The notes beneath the pieces were generated by a model. The model made no database searches and was not told the origin of the DNA. It saw only the letters and a program-made list of their open reading frames with translations. A stretch of 64,000 nucleotides of DNA from Misgurnus anguillicaudatus (taxonomy: Eukaryota; Chordata; Actinopteri; Cypriniformes; Cobitidae). Shown one piece after another: positions 46,847-59,355 of the stretch. Within the stretch, counting starts at the first letter, position 1. Every line of letters starts with the position of its first letter. A program made the position numbers and the translations under genes. The DNA lies in NCBI RefSeq assembly GCF_027580225.2, contig NC_073356.2:10183001-10247000 (forward strand), read 5' to 3'.

Positions 46847-48183
46847 GAGATGGTATTTAGCGACTTTTGCATCTGAGCTCTTCAAAGATGCCCATACCAA
46901 ATATAGTTATATAGTATGTTTACGTTTTTTGGGGGAAATTAATGTAGATACCCACCATAATTGTTTTGCATATTAAATTAAAATTAGGGAAAGTATTTGA
47001 ATAGACATCACTTAAGTATGTTTAGATCCTGCTAAAGCCCTCTCTCTCATCAGCCTTTGTGTTGTTGTGTCAGTTCTCTTAATGAAGAAGGTCAGTAAGC
47101 TGATGTTTGCAGTTTTCAGTAGCCTAGCCAGCTTTTGACCTGCTTACCTGTTCACATCAGTGTTAAGAGTTCAGCATTAACATTCACGCTGCATGGCTGC
47201 CCTGGCAATGAGTATGAGAAAGCACATTTACTTTTGCTTTGCTGTCATGACCCACTTCATCACACAGTTTGTGTTGAAGCAGATAGGCACTGCATATTTG
47301 ATTGGATAGTAGACATTTACATATTCATAAACAGAAGTTGGTGGTGTAAAACTGTATTTATAGGCATATATGAATAATAAGAGTTCTGTACATGGTAGTG
47401 ACATATCTTGAGACTCAAACACGATTGTTTCCTCCTTCTTATGTAAACCTCATGCATGCAAAAGACCACTGAAAAAAAGCCATTCTCAACATAACACCAA
47501 CAGTGATGTTACAGTAACCTTATAATTCATGACCCTTAAATAAGGTAATACATGTACATGTAAAACCATCTCTGGATAATTTGTGCACTTAATAAAGCCA
47601 AATTCCTTTCGATGTAGATATCAGAGAACAATTCAACAGATTATTTTAATGCATTCTTTGGCACCTATAATCGGATATTTAGCCACTATTAATCTGTTTT
47701 TTTATCAAACTGTGAACAGGCTGGAAGTTTGGGATATCTGACATAAAATACAGCAATAAAGTCTCGAGGCTATATTGTGCATTAGCCTCCTTTAAAGTAT
47801 TTCAAAAACATCTTTATTCCCATTAACATTCTTGAATATATCAAAAAGCGAATCTGTGTCTGCTTTTAGAAAACTCACCAGTATCAATGAAGGATGTGTG
47901 TGTTTCTGTGTGTGTTCTGTATCAGAATCACACTATGTCCATTACAAAACAAAACTGGTCTTTGTTGTGCTATGAGCTTGATACAGTAATACACAAACCA
48001 GTAAGGCAACTCATTGTTCGATCTGAAAACTCATTGTTTGATCTGTATCTCTTTAAATTTTTATACTGGAACATTTGGCACATGCATTCATTGTAATTCC
48101 CTTTCCTCCTATCATATTAAATAGTCTATTTTCTTTCATGGTTTCTTGAACAATATATTTTTATGCCTATCATACAGCAAGCT
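46847..48183. other. Gene-free intron stretch
   Basis: No coding or repeat structure recognised. Confidence 0.45.
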
Positions 48184-48185
48184 GA

Positions 48186-48523
48186 AAGGGATAGTTCACC
48201 CCAAAATGAAAATTGTCATCATTTAGGCTACTCACCCTCATGTTGTTACAAACCTGTATTATTTTCTTTATTCTGTTTAACACACACAAAAAAAGATATT
48301 TTGATAAATGATGTACACAGTTAAATACACAGCTGATGGTTCCCACTGACTTCCATAGTATTTGTTTATCCTTGAAGTCAATGGGTACCATCAACTGTGT
48401 GGTTATCATCATTTATCAAAATATCTGTTGTGTTGAAGACAATAAAGAAATTCATCCAGGTTTAGAACAACATGAGAAGGAGAAAATGATGATAGAGTTT
48501 TCATTTTTGGGTGAACTCTCCCT
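48186..48523. mobile_element. MITE of the GGGATAGTTCACCC family
   Basis: Ends GGGATAGTTCACCCC and GGGTGAACTCTCCCT inverted; TTAA on the right (48524-48527), decayed on the left. Internal foldback around 48285-48425 (TTTTGATAAATGATG and complement). Family I associate with cyprinid fishes. Confidence 0.8.
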
Positions 48524-48527
48524 TTAA

Positions 48528-49627
48528 GTTCATGTTTTAAGATGTGGGGTAATGCTGGACTGATGTTACACATCTGGTTAAATTATTTACATTTCTGCAC
48601 TCGCACTCTTTACAAGGGTGAGAACTCTAGAAGTCTATAGTAATTTTTTTAGAGTCATTGGATGGGGTGAATAGTTAAATGATGGTTACGAGACCTGGGG
48701 TATAAACAAGGGAAATACTGTAATAAAAAATGCCTTTTAGGTTGAGCAGACTAAACAATAAGTGTTTTGGTAGAGGAGATTGCAAACATTTTTTTGGTCA
48801 TGCTGTTAAAGTACCCGACAGGCTAGAAGCTGACACAGTTATACATTAAACTGTTTCTGAATAAATGATTTACATAATGGAAAGAATCCAGTATTTCAGT
48901 TTGCTAAAAGTATGGATTTAAGAATATATATGCCCATGAATAGCATAAGACATTTGTAAATATTTTTTTCTTTGTGTGAGTAGCTACAGTAGTGCAACTG
49001 TTTTCATAAGATTGAGTTAAATAGGCCTAGTTGTTTTTAGCTGACCAATGAATAATACATTTCAATCCAGGATAAGAACATCAAAGCATCATAAAAACAA
49101 AAAGTACATAGTAGATGGTATATGTGTAAAATATAATTGAAAGAATTCCTGTGTTTTGTACTTGGCATGTGTGAGGGAGAATATTTAACCACAGAGGAAG
49201 AATATTCACTATGATATTTACATGTTTTTGGTTACATTCTGCTTTGTTTTGTTTGCTGGGAAGGTTTTGTCCACAAACTTACAGTATTAAATAGGATTTC
49301 ACGCCCATTGGGGAAATGTACATCTCTCACTGTTGATTTTAATGGCACTGCTTTTAAAACTTCTGGATGACTGAAACTTCGTTATGTGAATGATGCTGAA
49401 TCACAAATGGAGAGCGGAAATGACAGCCACATAATGATCTGTGCAGTATGACCCAGTAATGGACGTTGTTTTGCTCTGAATTGCCTGTTGCCTGGAGATG
49501 TTTTGCTAATAAGTAATTAGATGTGATAAAGAGAGAGACCGACTCTGTTCAAGCCAAACAGGGTCAACAGACACTGAAAATAGTCAAACGCTCCCTCAAC
49601 TCTGGAAAAACTCATTTAAAGACGGAT
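48528..49627. other. Gene-free intron stretch
   Basis: AT-rich; nothing recognised. Confidence 0.45.
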
Positions 49628-49866
49628 GTGTTAAAAACAACTCGATCTGTGTTATTTTTGGGACTACACACAAAATGCATTGGCCCAAACTAGACACATC
49701 TCTGTGGCATTATTGGAACAACAATACCAGAGATTTTTTTTCTACTTTTAATACAACCTGTGTTGTGACGTTTTTACACAAAATCAACACAAAATTACAC
49801 ATAATGTTTTAAATAGCATAACACAACAAATGTGTAAAAAATTAACACATCATTTTTTTAGAGTGG
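49628..49866. mobile_element. Partial AACACA-rich MITE
   Basis: Ends TTTTTTTAGAGTG and has blocks (CACATCTCTGTG, TTAAATAG.ATAACACA) like 37979-38486; the left end is not clear. Confidence 0.6.
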
Positions 49867-49912
49867 TCTTTTATTTTTATGGCAAATAGCAGCTTTGGTT
49901 GGCAGAAAACTT

Positions 49913-50117
49913 CACTGAAAAAAATGATTCATTGAATTTAATAAATTTTTTTAAGGTAAGTGGTTGCAATCAATTTATTTAAGCTACATTTAAACAAAAA
50001 AGATTAGTAACGTAAAACAAAATATAAAACTTTTGTTTAAATGTAGCTTAAATAAATAGATTGCAACCACTTACCTTAAAAAAATTGATTAAATTCAATG
50101 AATCATTTTTTTCAGTG
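49913..50117. mobile_element. Foldback MITE with 86-bp nearly perfect arms
   Basis: Left arm CACTGAAAAAAATGATTCAT... to AAACAAAA (about 49913-49999) pairs with right arm ...ATGAATCATTTTTTTCAGTG (about 50031-50117), with only a few mismatches and a loop of about 30-37 bases. No coding. Confidence 0.92.
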
Positions 50118-51110
50118 TTCCGTAAAAAATATAGGAAACATGTAAACAACTTTGCAGTTTTAACTGTGAAAAACACGGTGGTATTTTTTTCATTACAGCA
50201 AAGTCTTAATAACTGTATTTTTCACTACAAAGTTTTGTATACTTTACAATTCTTAACCGTGTATTTTATTAACTGATATACAGCATACCACCATAACACG
50301 TGGTAAAATGGACGACCATTTGGACAATCACAAGTGGCCTTTCCATAGATTGTTGTCAATACATGTAGAGATGTAAGAGATGACAGTGTCATTCACACAA
50401 ATACAAAAAACCATGATGGTAACATGTGACATGAAAATAGTGTTATGAACGTTAATTAAACAAAACAAATTGTAACATAAACCATCCAAATGTACATAAC
50501 TCGTAACAAATATAAGAGGAAACATAATTATTTAAATAAAATATCATCAAATGTGGAGAGTCATGAAGGGAATTGTGAAAATGTAATTTCACTGATTTTA
50601 CCGTAAATTTTACAGTGACATCATGGATTTTTAACTTTTTAGATTTTACAGTAAAAATACATGTATAATCCTATAAAGATTTTAACCATAAAATATTGTT
50701 TATGCAATCAAAAACAGTACATTTTCCTTTATTTAACGTTAAATTCAATGTAATGTTTTGTTAAATCTATTACAGCCTTTAACTGTATATGTTAAGGTTT
50801 TCATTAGGTAACCAGTTAACAGATTTTTGCTGTAGGATTGACATTTTTTTTCAAAATTATATATGGAAGAGGTTATGTTAATGCTTAATCCAATACTTAT
50901 AGTCATTTTTGCAACAGGCAGTTTATGTCAAAGCAACAATCCACTGATGAGTCATTCATATTAAGGGCTGTTTTTCCGGAAGAGAAAGACTGCTTTTATA
51001 AATAAATGTGTTAACTTTATTAGTGTATTTTAACACAGGTGGCCTCAGAGCTAACAGACGTGAACTAATACAGCCATAATTTAATTCTGATTTCACAAGG
51101 TCTTCAAGCT
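50118..51110. other. Gene-free AT-rich stretch
   Basis: Several TTTTACAGT / ACTGTAAAA motifs suggest decayed CACTG-type MITE fragments (50590-50800). No gene. Confidence 0.4.
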
Positions 51111-51113
51111 TAA

Positions 51114-51775
51114 GGGCCAATCCCATTTCTCTGTCTTACCCTTTCCCCTTCCCCTACCACTTCGTCTTACCCCTAGCCCTTGTCCCTCAAAACCAAGTGT
51201 TAAGCGCTAGGGGTGAAAACATACCCCTATGAAATGAGACACCGCTTGGTTACGGATACGTCATCATACATCGTCGTTTGCTGGCTGCCAGTTAAAACTG
51301 TATACAAGCATGCAGTCCATTCATGGCTAGTTAGAGAAATACGGGAATGTTGTGCAAATCAGCAAGAGAAATACGGGAATGTTGTGCAAATCAGCAACGT
51401 AACGTTAGCGTAGCAAACTAGCGAAATTTTAAAACATTTAAATTAAGAACATAATTCAAATATATATGAACAGGACTGTGTAGAGCACAAAACAAGACGT
51501 TAATAATTTTTAAATTAATTATTAAGCCGAAAATACTTACATTTATGGGACTCTCTGGACGCTCTGGCCGCCATTTTTGCCGGTTGCGCAGTGTATTCTG
51601 GGTACCCCTTAGTTTCAAGTAAGCTCGCGGAAATTCTTGGTTTTAAGGGGTATCTACCACTTGCCCTTAGCCCTACCCCTTGATCAAAACGAGAATTGGG
51701 ATAGCCCTTACTCTCACGTGAACGTGCAAAACTAAGGGGTAGGGGTAAGGGGAGACAGAGAAATGGGATTGGCCC
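51114..51775. mobile_element. PIF/Harbinger-like MITE (GGGCCAATCCCATTTCTCTG)
   Basis: Inverted ends GGGCCAATCCCATTTCTCTG and CAGAGAAATGGGATTGGCCC, with further match in the subterminal CCCCTA-rich blocks. 3-bp duplication TAA (51111-51113, 51776-51778). Contains two 33-bp direct repeats at 51332-51396 (agagaaatacgggaatgttg). No transposase. Confidence 0.88.
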
Positions 51776-51778
51776 TAA

Positions 51779-52764
51779 TTTTGCTCAGACCCTAAATAGC
51801 AGGAGTGTCAACATAACATCTTACAACAAATATGCACATATACACACAAAACCTAGTGACAAAATCACTACATGGGGTGAGCGTTACAAGACACATCCAA
51901 CATATATATGAGTTTTTGCTGGGAAACTATAATAATAAAGCTGATTTTCTAATATCAGTAAAGCTAGGTAATATCAGGTGATCTTGTATTATATCTGTCT
52001 GTTATGATGGCAGTGTACTACACACACAGCAATAGCATGCATCTGTAGATGATTTTTTTTACTGCATTTTACAGTAAAAACCACTTTGACAGGACATTAA
52101 ATCTAATTTGTGGATGTCTACATTTTCAGTGCAAGTGAATATAAACATTTCTTATGGCACCATGCTTTGCTGCACACATGTTAGGTGAAGAGCCTGCATT
52201 GTGAGCTTATTATAATCCAGGTTCGTGCACATTTCTTATCTAGTACAATTACAGAGTACTGACAATAAAGATTTTGGGACATAAATAATATAGAGCATCA
52301 TCTGAGATGCATTGTGTGTAATACAAGCCAAAATACTCACACTCACACAGTGTCTTCACTCCGCATGCTATTAATAGCAAGTATTGATGAGGATTACTGC
52401 TAGAAGGTTTTCAGAAGGTGTAGCTGAACGCCAAGGGACTTAGCAGCTGTGAACACTGACAAAGCTCAATCACAGCTTAGGAAATAAAGGTGGCTTTTCC
52501 CTCCCGTTGCTAATGACTTGAGGTGATGGTGCACTGCACGGCAGGCTAAAATAAACCGGATACATGAGCAATCTATCAGGAGACTGCTGAGAACAGAAAA
52601 ATGCATCGTCATCACATGAGAGAATGAGAAGATGCCCTAATACACTATCATTCAATACTAGACTGAAGATTGATACATTTTTGTCAGAGTTAGCATCAAG
52701 CTAATTTGCAATGTCATAGTGAGGCTTAAAGAATACAATAGGGCTACATATAATTTTACAAATA
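51779..52764. other. Gene-free intron stretch
   Basis: Nothing recognised. Confidence 0.45.
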
Positions 52765-53227
52765 TACAGTACTGTGCAAAAACCTTAGCTCACCACCACC
52801 AGCTTTGTTGTTTTAATAAATGCCCATCACTCTTTTATTAAGATACAAACAGAAAATACAGGAAATATGTACACAAAATTATAAACCAAAACAATTTTCA
52901 GAAATATCTTCACCAGGAATCAGTCGGTATTTAGTGTGATCTCTCTTGGCACGAAACACATCTTGAGCTTTTTGAGGAGACTGAAGTCTTGAAGTCATTT
53001 GATTAGAATTAGAGATTTAATTTAATTTAGGTTAAAGAGATCCTGCAGCTGCTATTGCTCAAGTGTAAGGGGAGTTTACCAGTTTTGGGGAAAGTTACTT
53101 TTAAAAGTAATGCATTACAATATTAAGTTACACCCCAAAAAAGTAACTAATTGCTTTACTTAGTTACTTTTCATGGAAAGTAATGCTTACGTTACTTTTG
53201 TGTTACTTTTTCTTGGCCGAGTCTTGG

Positions 53228-53760
53228 GCTGCGTCCAAAACCGCATACTGTACAGTACCAACTTACTTGCCATTAAAACAGTAGGTAGCCTACTGTATAG
53301 TATGAATAAGATTCGGACGTACTACATCAGCCATGTTGCTACATCACGTGACATGCGTCAGCATCACGTCATGACATTCCAGCGCGAAAACAATAGGCTT
53401 GTTCGACTTCATGCAGCACCGCAAGAGACGACAGCAGGATGACGTCAAAGTACCATGAGAATGATTAGAGAAATCATACGAAGTCTAATTTTGTCTCACT
53501 CTCGCAATACTTTGACGTCATCCGGCTGTCGGTTCTTGCAGCGCCGCATGAAGTCGAACAAGCATAACCGCATGCCTCTTCTTCTTCGTTGGATAACTCC
53601 TCTCCCGGGGCTTCATGGGATAGCGAAGTGTCCATCGTATGCACACTGCAAAATCTAACTGGAAGTAGTAGGTCATCTGGGTACTTTTCGCATACTACTC
53701 GCCTCACCTACTGCTTTTCGGGTACTATATAGTATGGAAGTAGGCGGTTTCGGACGCAGC
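53228..53760. mobile_element. Level 3: MITE (GCTGCGTCC(A/G)AAACCGC)
   Basis: Ends GCTGCGTCCAAAACCGCATA and AGGCGGTTTCGGACGCAGC inverted, with further TACTGTA/ACTATATAGTA subterminal matches. Target duplication unclear. Confidence 0.8.
53396..53564. mobile_element. Level 4: foldback MITE (GGCTTGTTCGACTTC family), copy 2
   Basis: Palindromic, ends GGCTTGTTCGACTTCATGC and GCATGAAGTCGAACAAGCA, TA on both sides. Inner arms CAGGATGACGTCAAAGTA and its complement. Same family as 22859-23011. Confidence 0.85.
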
Positions 53761-54278
53761 ATTGATCTCTTTCAATAGTTCTGCATTTAGAAATTGAACA
53801 TGTCATCACAAAAATGTCGAGCTCTGGCCTGCCATCTCAGTTTCTGCCTCAAACTGTTCCCACACAGGCGTGTACGCATAGAGTGCATAATGTGACTGTT
53901 TAGTTTAATTCAGTACATCATTTTTTTATCGAATTAATTAAACTGAAAAGGTAACTTGCATTACTTTTTAAAAAAAGTAACTTAAATATTAATGTGTACA
54001 TTTAAAAATAATGCGTTACTTTACTCGTTACTTCAGAAAAGTAATATTATTACGTAATGCACATGTCTTGTAATGCGTTACCCCCAACACTGGAGTTTAC
54101 CCTAACTACTTGACACTTCAGCTCATACTGTTTTTAATACTACATACACATTTCCTATATTTTCTGGTTGTATTCTAATAAAGAGACTGAGAAGTAATTA
54201 TATGTGGTCAATATAGCAGTGCAAAAACAACAAATCTAATGGTGGTATCGTGGCCTAAGACTTCTGCACAGTACTGTA

Positions 54279-56400
54279 AATGAATTAAAGGTGGATCCTG
54301 GTGGAAAAAACTGCATCTGTGCAGGTTATATATTGAGCAACAAACATTTCTTTGGTGGCAGTGTATCTGATCAGACTCACACAAACAGTCATGTAAAGCA
54401 TGATACAAGGAACATTCAACTTCTGTTGGTGTTTATGCCAGCATAAAATCTTAGGCTCTGTTTACACGAGAACGCTCGAGGGTGAAAACGTAAAAATATT
54501 TTATCGGATGTGCTTTTCGTTTACACAGCGACGGCATTTTTGGGGCTTAAAAATGCAAAAAAGTGAAACCACCCTCCAGAGTGGAAATCTTAAAAAAGCA
54601 TTCCCGTCTAAAGGGTTAAAACGCAAAAGTCTGCTCACAGTGGCTCTCGTTGAGTACGTGTTTACGTCACAGGCATGCGCCAGTTCAAGAAAATAACAAC
54701 AAACATGTCGGATTATTTCCATACGTCAGACCTTCAAGTTGCCATAGCAGCTCTGATAAATATACAAGAGCCTTTTCAGCAGTTGTACGAAATATTCACA
54801 GCTATTATTATTACCTCCATCAAATTGTAGGCAAACCAGACGGCTTTGGACGAGACTTGGGAGAACAAGGACAAGAGTTGTACGCAGGCGCGTGGACTTG
54901 GTGTTGTTGTGCGTCACTGCTTCACATTGCCACCTAGCCGCCTGAAGTGCATACTACATCGAACATCATATACTTTTGCGTCACCATATGCATGCAGATT
55001 CCCTCCCAAAACGCTTGTATAAATATGGAATAAAAAGTGATAATGCAACGCCACTTTTGTGTTTTCTCTTCAGATCGTTACCGAGTAAAACGTATAGAAA
55101 CCCCTGAAATGTCAGCTGGACCCGTGTTTGAAAAAAACTTTCCGAAACTTGTACGAACCCTGGCGAAGTGCATTTGGCACAGAAATACTCTGTAACACAT
55201 CCAATTGCTTTTTTTGACACTTTGCCTGCGTTTAGCATGAGGAAACAACTCTACAAATGTGTTAAGTCAGAATGTTTGCATGAAATACCATTGAACCACT
55301 CTTCTAAGCAAACCATGAAAGGCATATTGTGGTGTATTATGTTGGCATAATCGTCCCCATGTTTGGTTTCCACTGCTGTCAGTTTTACTTCAGTGGACAT
55401 TAAGCAGAAGATCTGAGGTCAGAGGATTCTGTAGCAGATCTACTATACATAAACTATGGGAAATACTGTTTCCAAGATTAACAGTGAGATGTAGATGTGA
55501 AATTTGACCCAAGTACTGACCAAATCTTTTAAGTGATGTAATGATCAGTAAAACTGTGAAGCACCAAGCTTGGAAACACTAAGAAATTAAATAACACATT
55601 CAGAGGTTGTTATGACCACATATGCTTCCAGAAATACCACTTACATCATTTCAAATTCATTGTGACTGTGTTTGTATAAACCCAACTACATGGTAAAATG
55701 TGAAAAGTTGGTTCAACTTTAAAAAATGACTTCAATTGGTAACTTTTTTAACTTTTTTTTTTAACTTTTTTTTTTTTTTAATTTCCTAATTGAAGTAATT
55801 TTTAAGTTGATCCAACATTTCACTTTTTACAGTGTATACACAACAATCTAATGGCATGTATTTGTATGTATTTTACAAGGTGGCTCATTCGTAAGAATTC
55901 ATACAACCAAAGTTTGCCCGTGATGTTGGGTTTAGGGGTGCGGTATTAGTTTTTGTACGATTCACTTAGTATGAATTAGCCAACTTATCCCTGTGAGATC
56001 AGTTTGGAAGAACGTCAGGGTCTGGTTTACATTTAAAGACCTGCTCCTCACCCTGCATCACACATCATCTGCCAGATGGTTTCTCTGTGCAGTCTGGGTC
56101 AAAGTATAGAGAGCAGATGCTCTGATCTTGGTGTGGCATGTTTCCAAGCAGGTTTTTAGGCGGCAGATCAGACAGCCAGGCTCCCCATCAAGAAGAATCC
56201 GAAGTTCAATTGGCGTACATGACAAACAACCAACACATTGGGGGGACAGCACACAGCTAGATGTCGACAAAAGCCCGGGAGGAGAAAAGGGGAGTAGACA
56301 TGAGATAGGGAGGAAAAGATGAGGGCAGCTAAAGGATTGGTGGCACACAGTGGAGCTCATTGTGTCTAACCTGATTATCCTTTACTAAACTCACGGGAGA
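54279..56400. other. Gene-free intron stretch before exon C
   Basis: 54450-55190 looks repeat-derived (CTGTTTACACGAGAACG and GTGTTTACG-type motifs, GC-richer), but no end pair was found. 55689-55834 is listed separately. 56050-56400 is single-copy-looking and borders the exon C promoter. No gene. Confidence 0.4.
55689..55834. mobile_element. Foldback CACTG-type MITE
   Basis: Right end CACTTTTTACAGTG + TA; left CATGGTAAAATGTGAAA pairs with it. Arms continue GTTGG.TCAACTT / AAGTTGATCCAAC. T-rich centre. Confidence 0.8.
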
Positions 56401-56408
56401 AAGCTTGT

Positions 56409-56416
56409 TGACGTCA
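56409..56416. promoter_or_regulatory. CRE octamer TGACGTCA upstream of exon C
   Basis: Perfect palindromic CREB/ATF site about 104 bases before the exon C ATG, in sequence without obvious repeats. Position fits a proximal promoter element. A single 8-mer can occur by chance (roughly once per 65 kb), so this is suggestive only. Confidence 0.35.
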
Positions 56417-56519
56417 GTTGGTGTGTGACTGCAGAACCGGGTGGTTAAAAGTGATGAAGTTAGAGACACGTTTAGATCACCACAGCGATCTCTGTCAAGG
56501 TTTTTAACAAAAGATTGAC

Positions 56520-56574
56520 ATGGTGGTCTTCATAAGTACAAACGTTCGGTCTTTGCTGTCCATCTTCAAGAAGG
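56520..56574 (+). CDS. nhsl3: nhsl3 alternative first coding exon C (canonical-type start)
   Basis: Third alternative first exon: 18 codons plus one base, MVVFISTNVRSLLSIFKK, then the donor gtaagt at 56575, phase 1. It closely resembles the start I recall for the canonical human KIAA1522 protein (MVVF, then ...LFKKKG), and this is the main reason for the orthology call together with exon 61418. The ATG has G at -3 and G at +4. It is the nearest of the three starts to the common exons, 3.8 kb away. It is too short to be found by ORF length; it was found from the donor, phase and N-terminal motif. A perfect CRE octamer lies about 105 bases upstream. The N-terminus is short, hydrophobic then basic, possibly an amphipathic helix (inference). 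Confidence 0.85.
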
Positions 56575-59210
56575 GTAAGTAGACAAAATGCTGTCCTGTC
56601 ACTGTTTAAGAAAACGTAATAGTTAATTAAAGAAACATTTGTCAATTAGTATATATGTAATGTCTTTTCAATGTTGATCTAGCTTAGTCTCATTTTTATC
56701 TAGACTTTAGTACAATAATAGACCGGCAGTTCTTTGCAAGCACTTGTTTAAACAAAATAGGTGCAGATGTACAAATGTCCCATTTTACGCTTATACAATG
56801 AGAGCTATGTGCTAAAGAGATTGAGTAAAAAATCTCTGTGTGTGTTTGTAACAGGTGCTCCTTATCTCCGATTCAAAAGTTTTAGTCTTGTGCATTGAGA
56901 AATGAATGAAGGTTAAGTCAATACTTTTTATCAGTTTGTTTCTGTCTTGAGTATTTGTCATATAGACGTGAGATATGAGGTTCATTTGCTGGTAAAAGTT
57001 TGGGACAGACTTTGTCACAGTTTGTAAACTTTTTTTTATGTATTTCTCTTTTAAAATATATCAAATGAGTGATTTGTGAATTGGACTCTTACAGTGCACT
57101 TACTGTACCTTCAGTCTGTGATGTGATTTTCTATAGCATCACAATGCCTGCAGTGAACAGCGGGACACCTGACACCCCCCTGAGGTGAACTTAGACAAGG
57201 AGCTTAAAAGTTGATACCCAGTGAGCCGTTAGAAATCTGCATAAATGACTGAGTTGGAAGAGTAAATGAGGAGTTGATTTCTAAGGGAAAGTCCCTGTCC
57301 TAAAAACACTGTGAATAACAATGCTTTCTGAGGCATTACAACTGTTGTTATCTCATGCCAAGTAAGTCAGGAGGTGCATAAGGAAAATTAGGCATCTCTC
57401 TGTTTGGTTTGAGAGCCCAGAGTAATGATAGGCCCTTAAGTTTTGCCCCACTCTCCCCTAAACTTTACAAATATACCAGACTTCAAAAGGTGCTTTTCCA
57501 TAATTCAAAAGTTCAGTTTCTAAGGCACTTATTTGACTTTTGGATGTGGTAATTAAGGTATAATGGAATTGAAACTCAAAGTATGACTTTATGTCAATAC
57601 TCGCAATGTCGCAAATCTATGACATAGCACGCAAGAGCCAATAAGCGTTTGATATTACTGCCGTAAAGCAATGTGTTGAAAAGCTTCTTAATGCGCAATA
57701 TTTGAATTCAAATAAAGGGCTGAAGTTGGATCTGTTCACTGTTAGACTTAATCATTTTTTATTTTTTTCTGTAATTTCTACAGTTATTTACCACAAAACA
57801 TTTAACATTTAATTTACAGTGATTTACTGTATTTTTTTGAATTTGCGGTAGACTGCTGTAAAACAACAGCATTAGGATAATTATGGATGAATTATTGACC
57901 GTCAGATTTGAACTCTGACCTCAAGACTTTAAAACACTAGTGGCGCCAAGATTTAGCTCCTCTGGGTGTTTCTTGCTGAATTTAAATGAAAACAAGCTGC
58001 TTTGGTTTTCGTATTAGCTAACAGTCTTGAAAAGCTTGTGCGCCAACGTCAATGTGATCAGTGTGACGGGTGTTAAAGTGACACTTTGTAGTTTTTCAAC
58101 TTTTATCAAGTGACCCTGTGGCACCGTGGTAGTGTTACGCCGAAAGTATAATAGGGACGTCCGCATGACATCATTTTCGTCATCAAGAGGGTCCACGGCC
58201 GGACAGTGTGCGTACAGTCTGCGTACAACAGCGCATGCGCGTGAAAATATTTAGACAGGGCACTCCACTATAAACAATTATACAAAGGAAATAGACAGCA
58301 TTTGCACACACACTATCGTTTTTCTTCTTTAACTTTTACTTCTTCCAAGATCAGAAAGCCCTGGAGCATGTTTGTTTGATTCCTGTTCTTTGTTGTCTTG
58401 TTGTTTGTACTAAACTGTGTTTGCAATGGTGGATCAGATACTTTTCTTCACCTATCCTAATGTTTTCATGTACTGTAAATGTCGCCAAATCAGTGCTGCC
58501 CTGACAGCCTGTTAGACTAATAATTTGAATAAGAAATCATTTGTATTGCGTATAGTGTTGAACGCGACCATCTGCGTGTAGCCGCGGGGAGTATACTCGA
58601 AAAGCTGCGCGGAAGCCGGACGCGGAAAAAAGGTATACCCCGGCCTTTACAGACCTACGACACGGGCGACCCGGGTTCGATTCCCCTTTAAGGGAATATA
58701 TTTTTAAAACTAGGTTACAGTAAGGGTATTATACTGTAAAATGGAACTGCGGTAAGGGCATCATACTGTAAAAAATATGTACAGTTATGGTACTGTAATG
58801 GGGATAGTTACAGTAACTCACTGGCTACCGCATATATACATAAAAAGTCAGTGTTCCTCGCAATCGCATTAATTTTGTAGATTACTGCAAATGAATAAAA
58901 TTAAGATCTTTTGTGAATTTATGTTGTGTTTTGGCATAATTATTATTGCATATAAAAAGACTGCATAGGAGAAAATGCCTTTTGTGTGTTATGACAAACA
59001 AACTAAATATAACAAAATGGTTAAACGATTACAGAAACGTTATTCATTTTAAGGTTTTAATGTGTAGTCTCGTTTAATATTGTCATGAACATTTTATTAA
59101 GGAAATGAGTAAACTGTCTTAAATAAGTCAGAAAATATGACTGAAAAAATGTCAAGAATATGAGTAAGAAATGCCAATGCCAATGCCCACAATTTTAATA
59201 TTTATGAATA
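56575..59210. other. Last large intron, gene-free
   Basis: Contains ACTGTA/TACAGT-rich fragments at 57745-57870 and 58720-58810, a repeat-like segment 58060-58260 (aaagtgacactttgtag...) and a degenerate tRNA-like B box at 58674-58684 (GGTTCGATTCC). No coding exon was found. Confidence 0.45.
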
Positions 59211-59355
59211 CACTGTAAAACATTAGCTGTAATTATGCAGCTGGTTGCCAGTTACTTACTGTAGAAGATAAAGACTGAAAATGTTTCATGTTCATTTAAC
59301 TTTGAACAAACTGTTGCCAGTAAAACTGTAATTTCTGCAGAAATTTTTTACAGTG
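59211..59355. mobile_element. CACTG-type MITE, 145 bp
   Basis: Ends CACTGTAAAACATTAGCTG and AAATTTTTTACAGTG, TA at both borders. GGTTGCCAGT / GTTGCCAGT internal motifs link it to elements at 36.0 and 42.1 kb. Confidence 0.8.

Larger units (their letters stand above)
53080..54092. mobile_element. Level 2: hAT-type element
   Basis: Ends CAGTTTTGGGGAAAGTTAC and GTTACCCCCAACACTG; perfect 8-bp duplication GAGTTTAC (53072-53079, 54093-54100). The subterminal (T)AATGCATTAC / GTAATGC repeats are typical of this fish family. Confidence 0.88.
52767..54276. mobile_element. Level 1 of a four-level nest: mariner-like MITE
   Basis: Ends CAGTACTGTGCAAAAACCTT and AGACTTCTGCACAGTACTG, TA duplicated (52765-52766, 54277-54278). 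Its own sequence is 52767-53079 plus 54093-54276, about 500 bases. Confidence 0.82.

Noticed and set aside
46263..46860. ORFs of 62-95 codons around the 46.5 kb element
   Set aside because: They lie in the inverted arms of a TTAA MITE and mirror each other on both strands.
58640..58690. Possible tRNA (GGTTCGATTCC)
   Set aside because: Only a B-box-like stretch; no A box, acceptor stem or cloverleaf can be drawn. Probably a SINE or pseudo-tRNA fragment.
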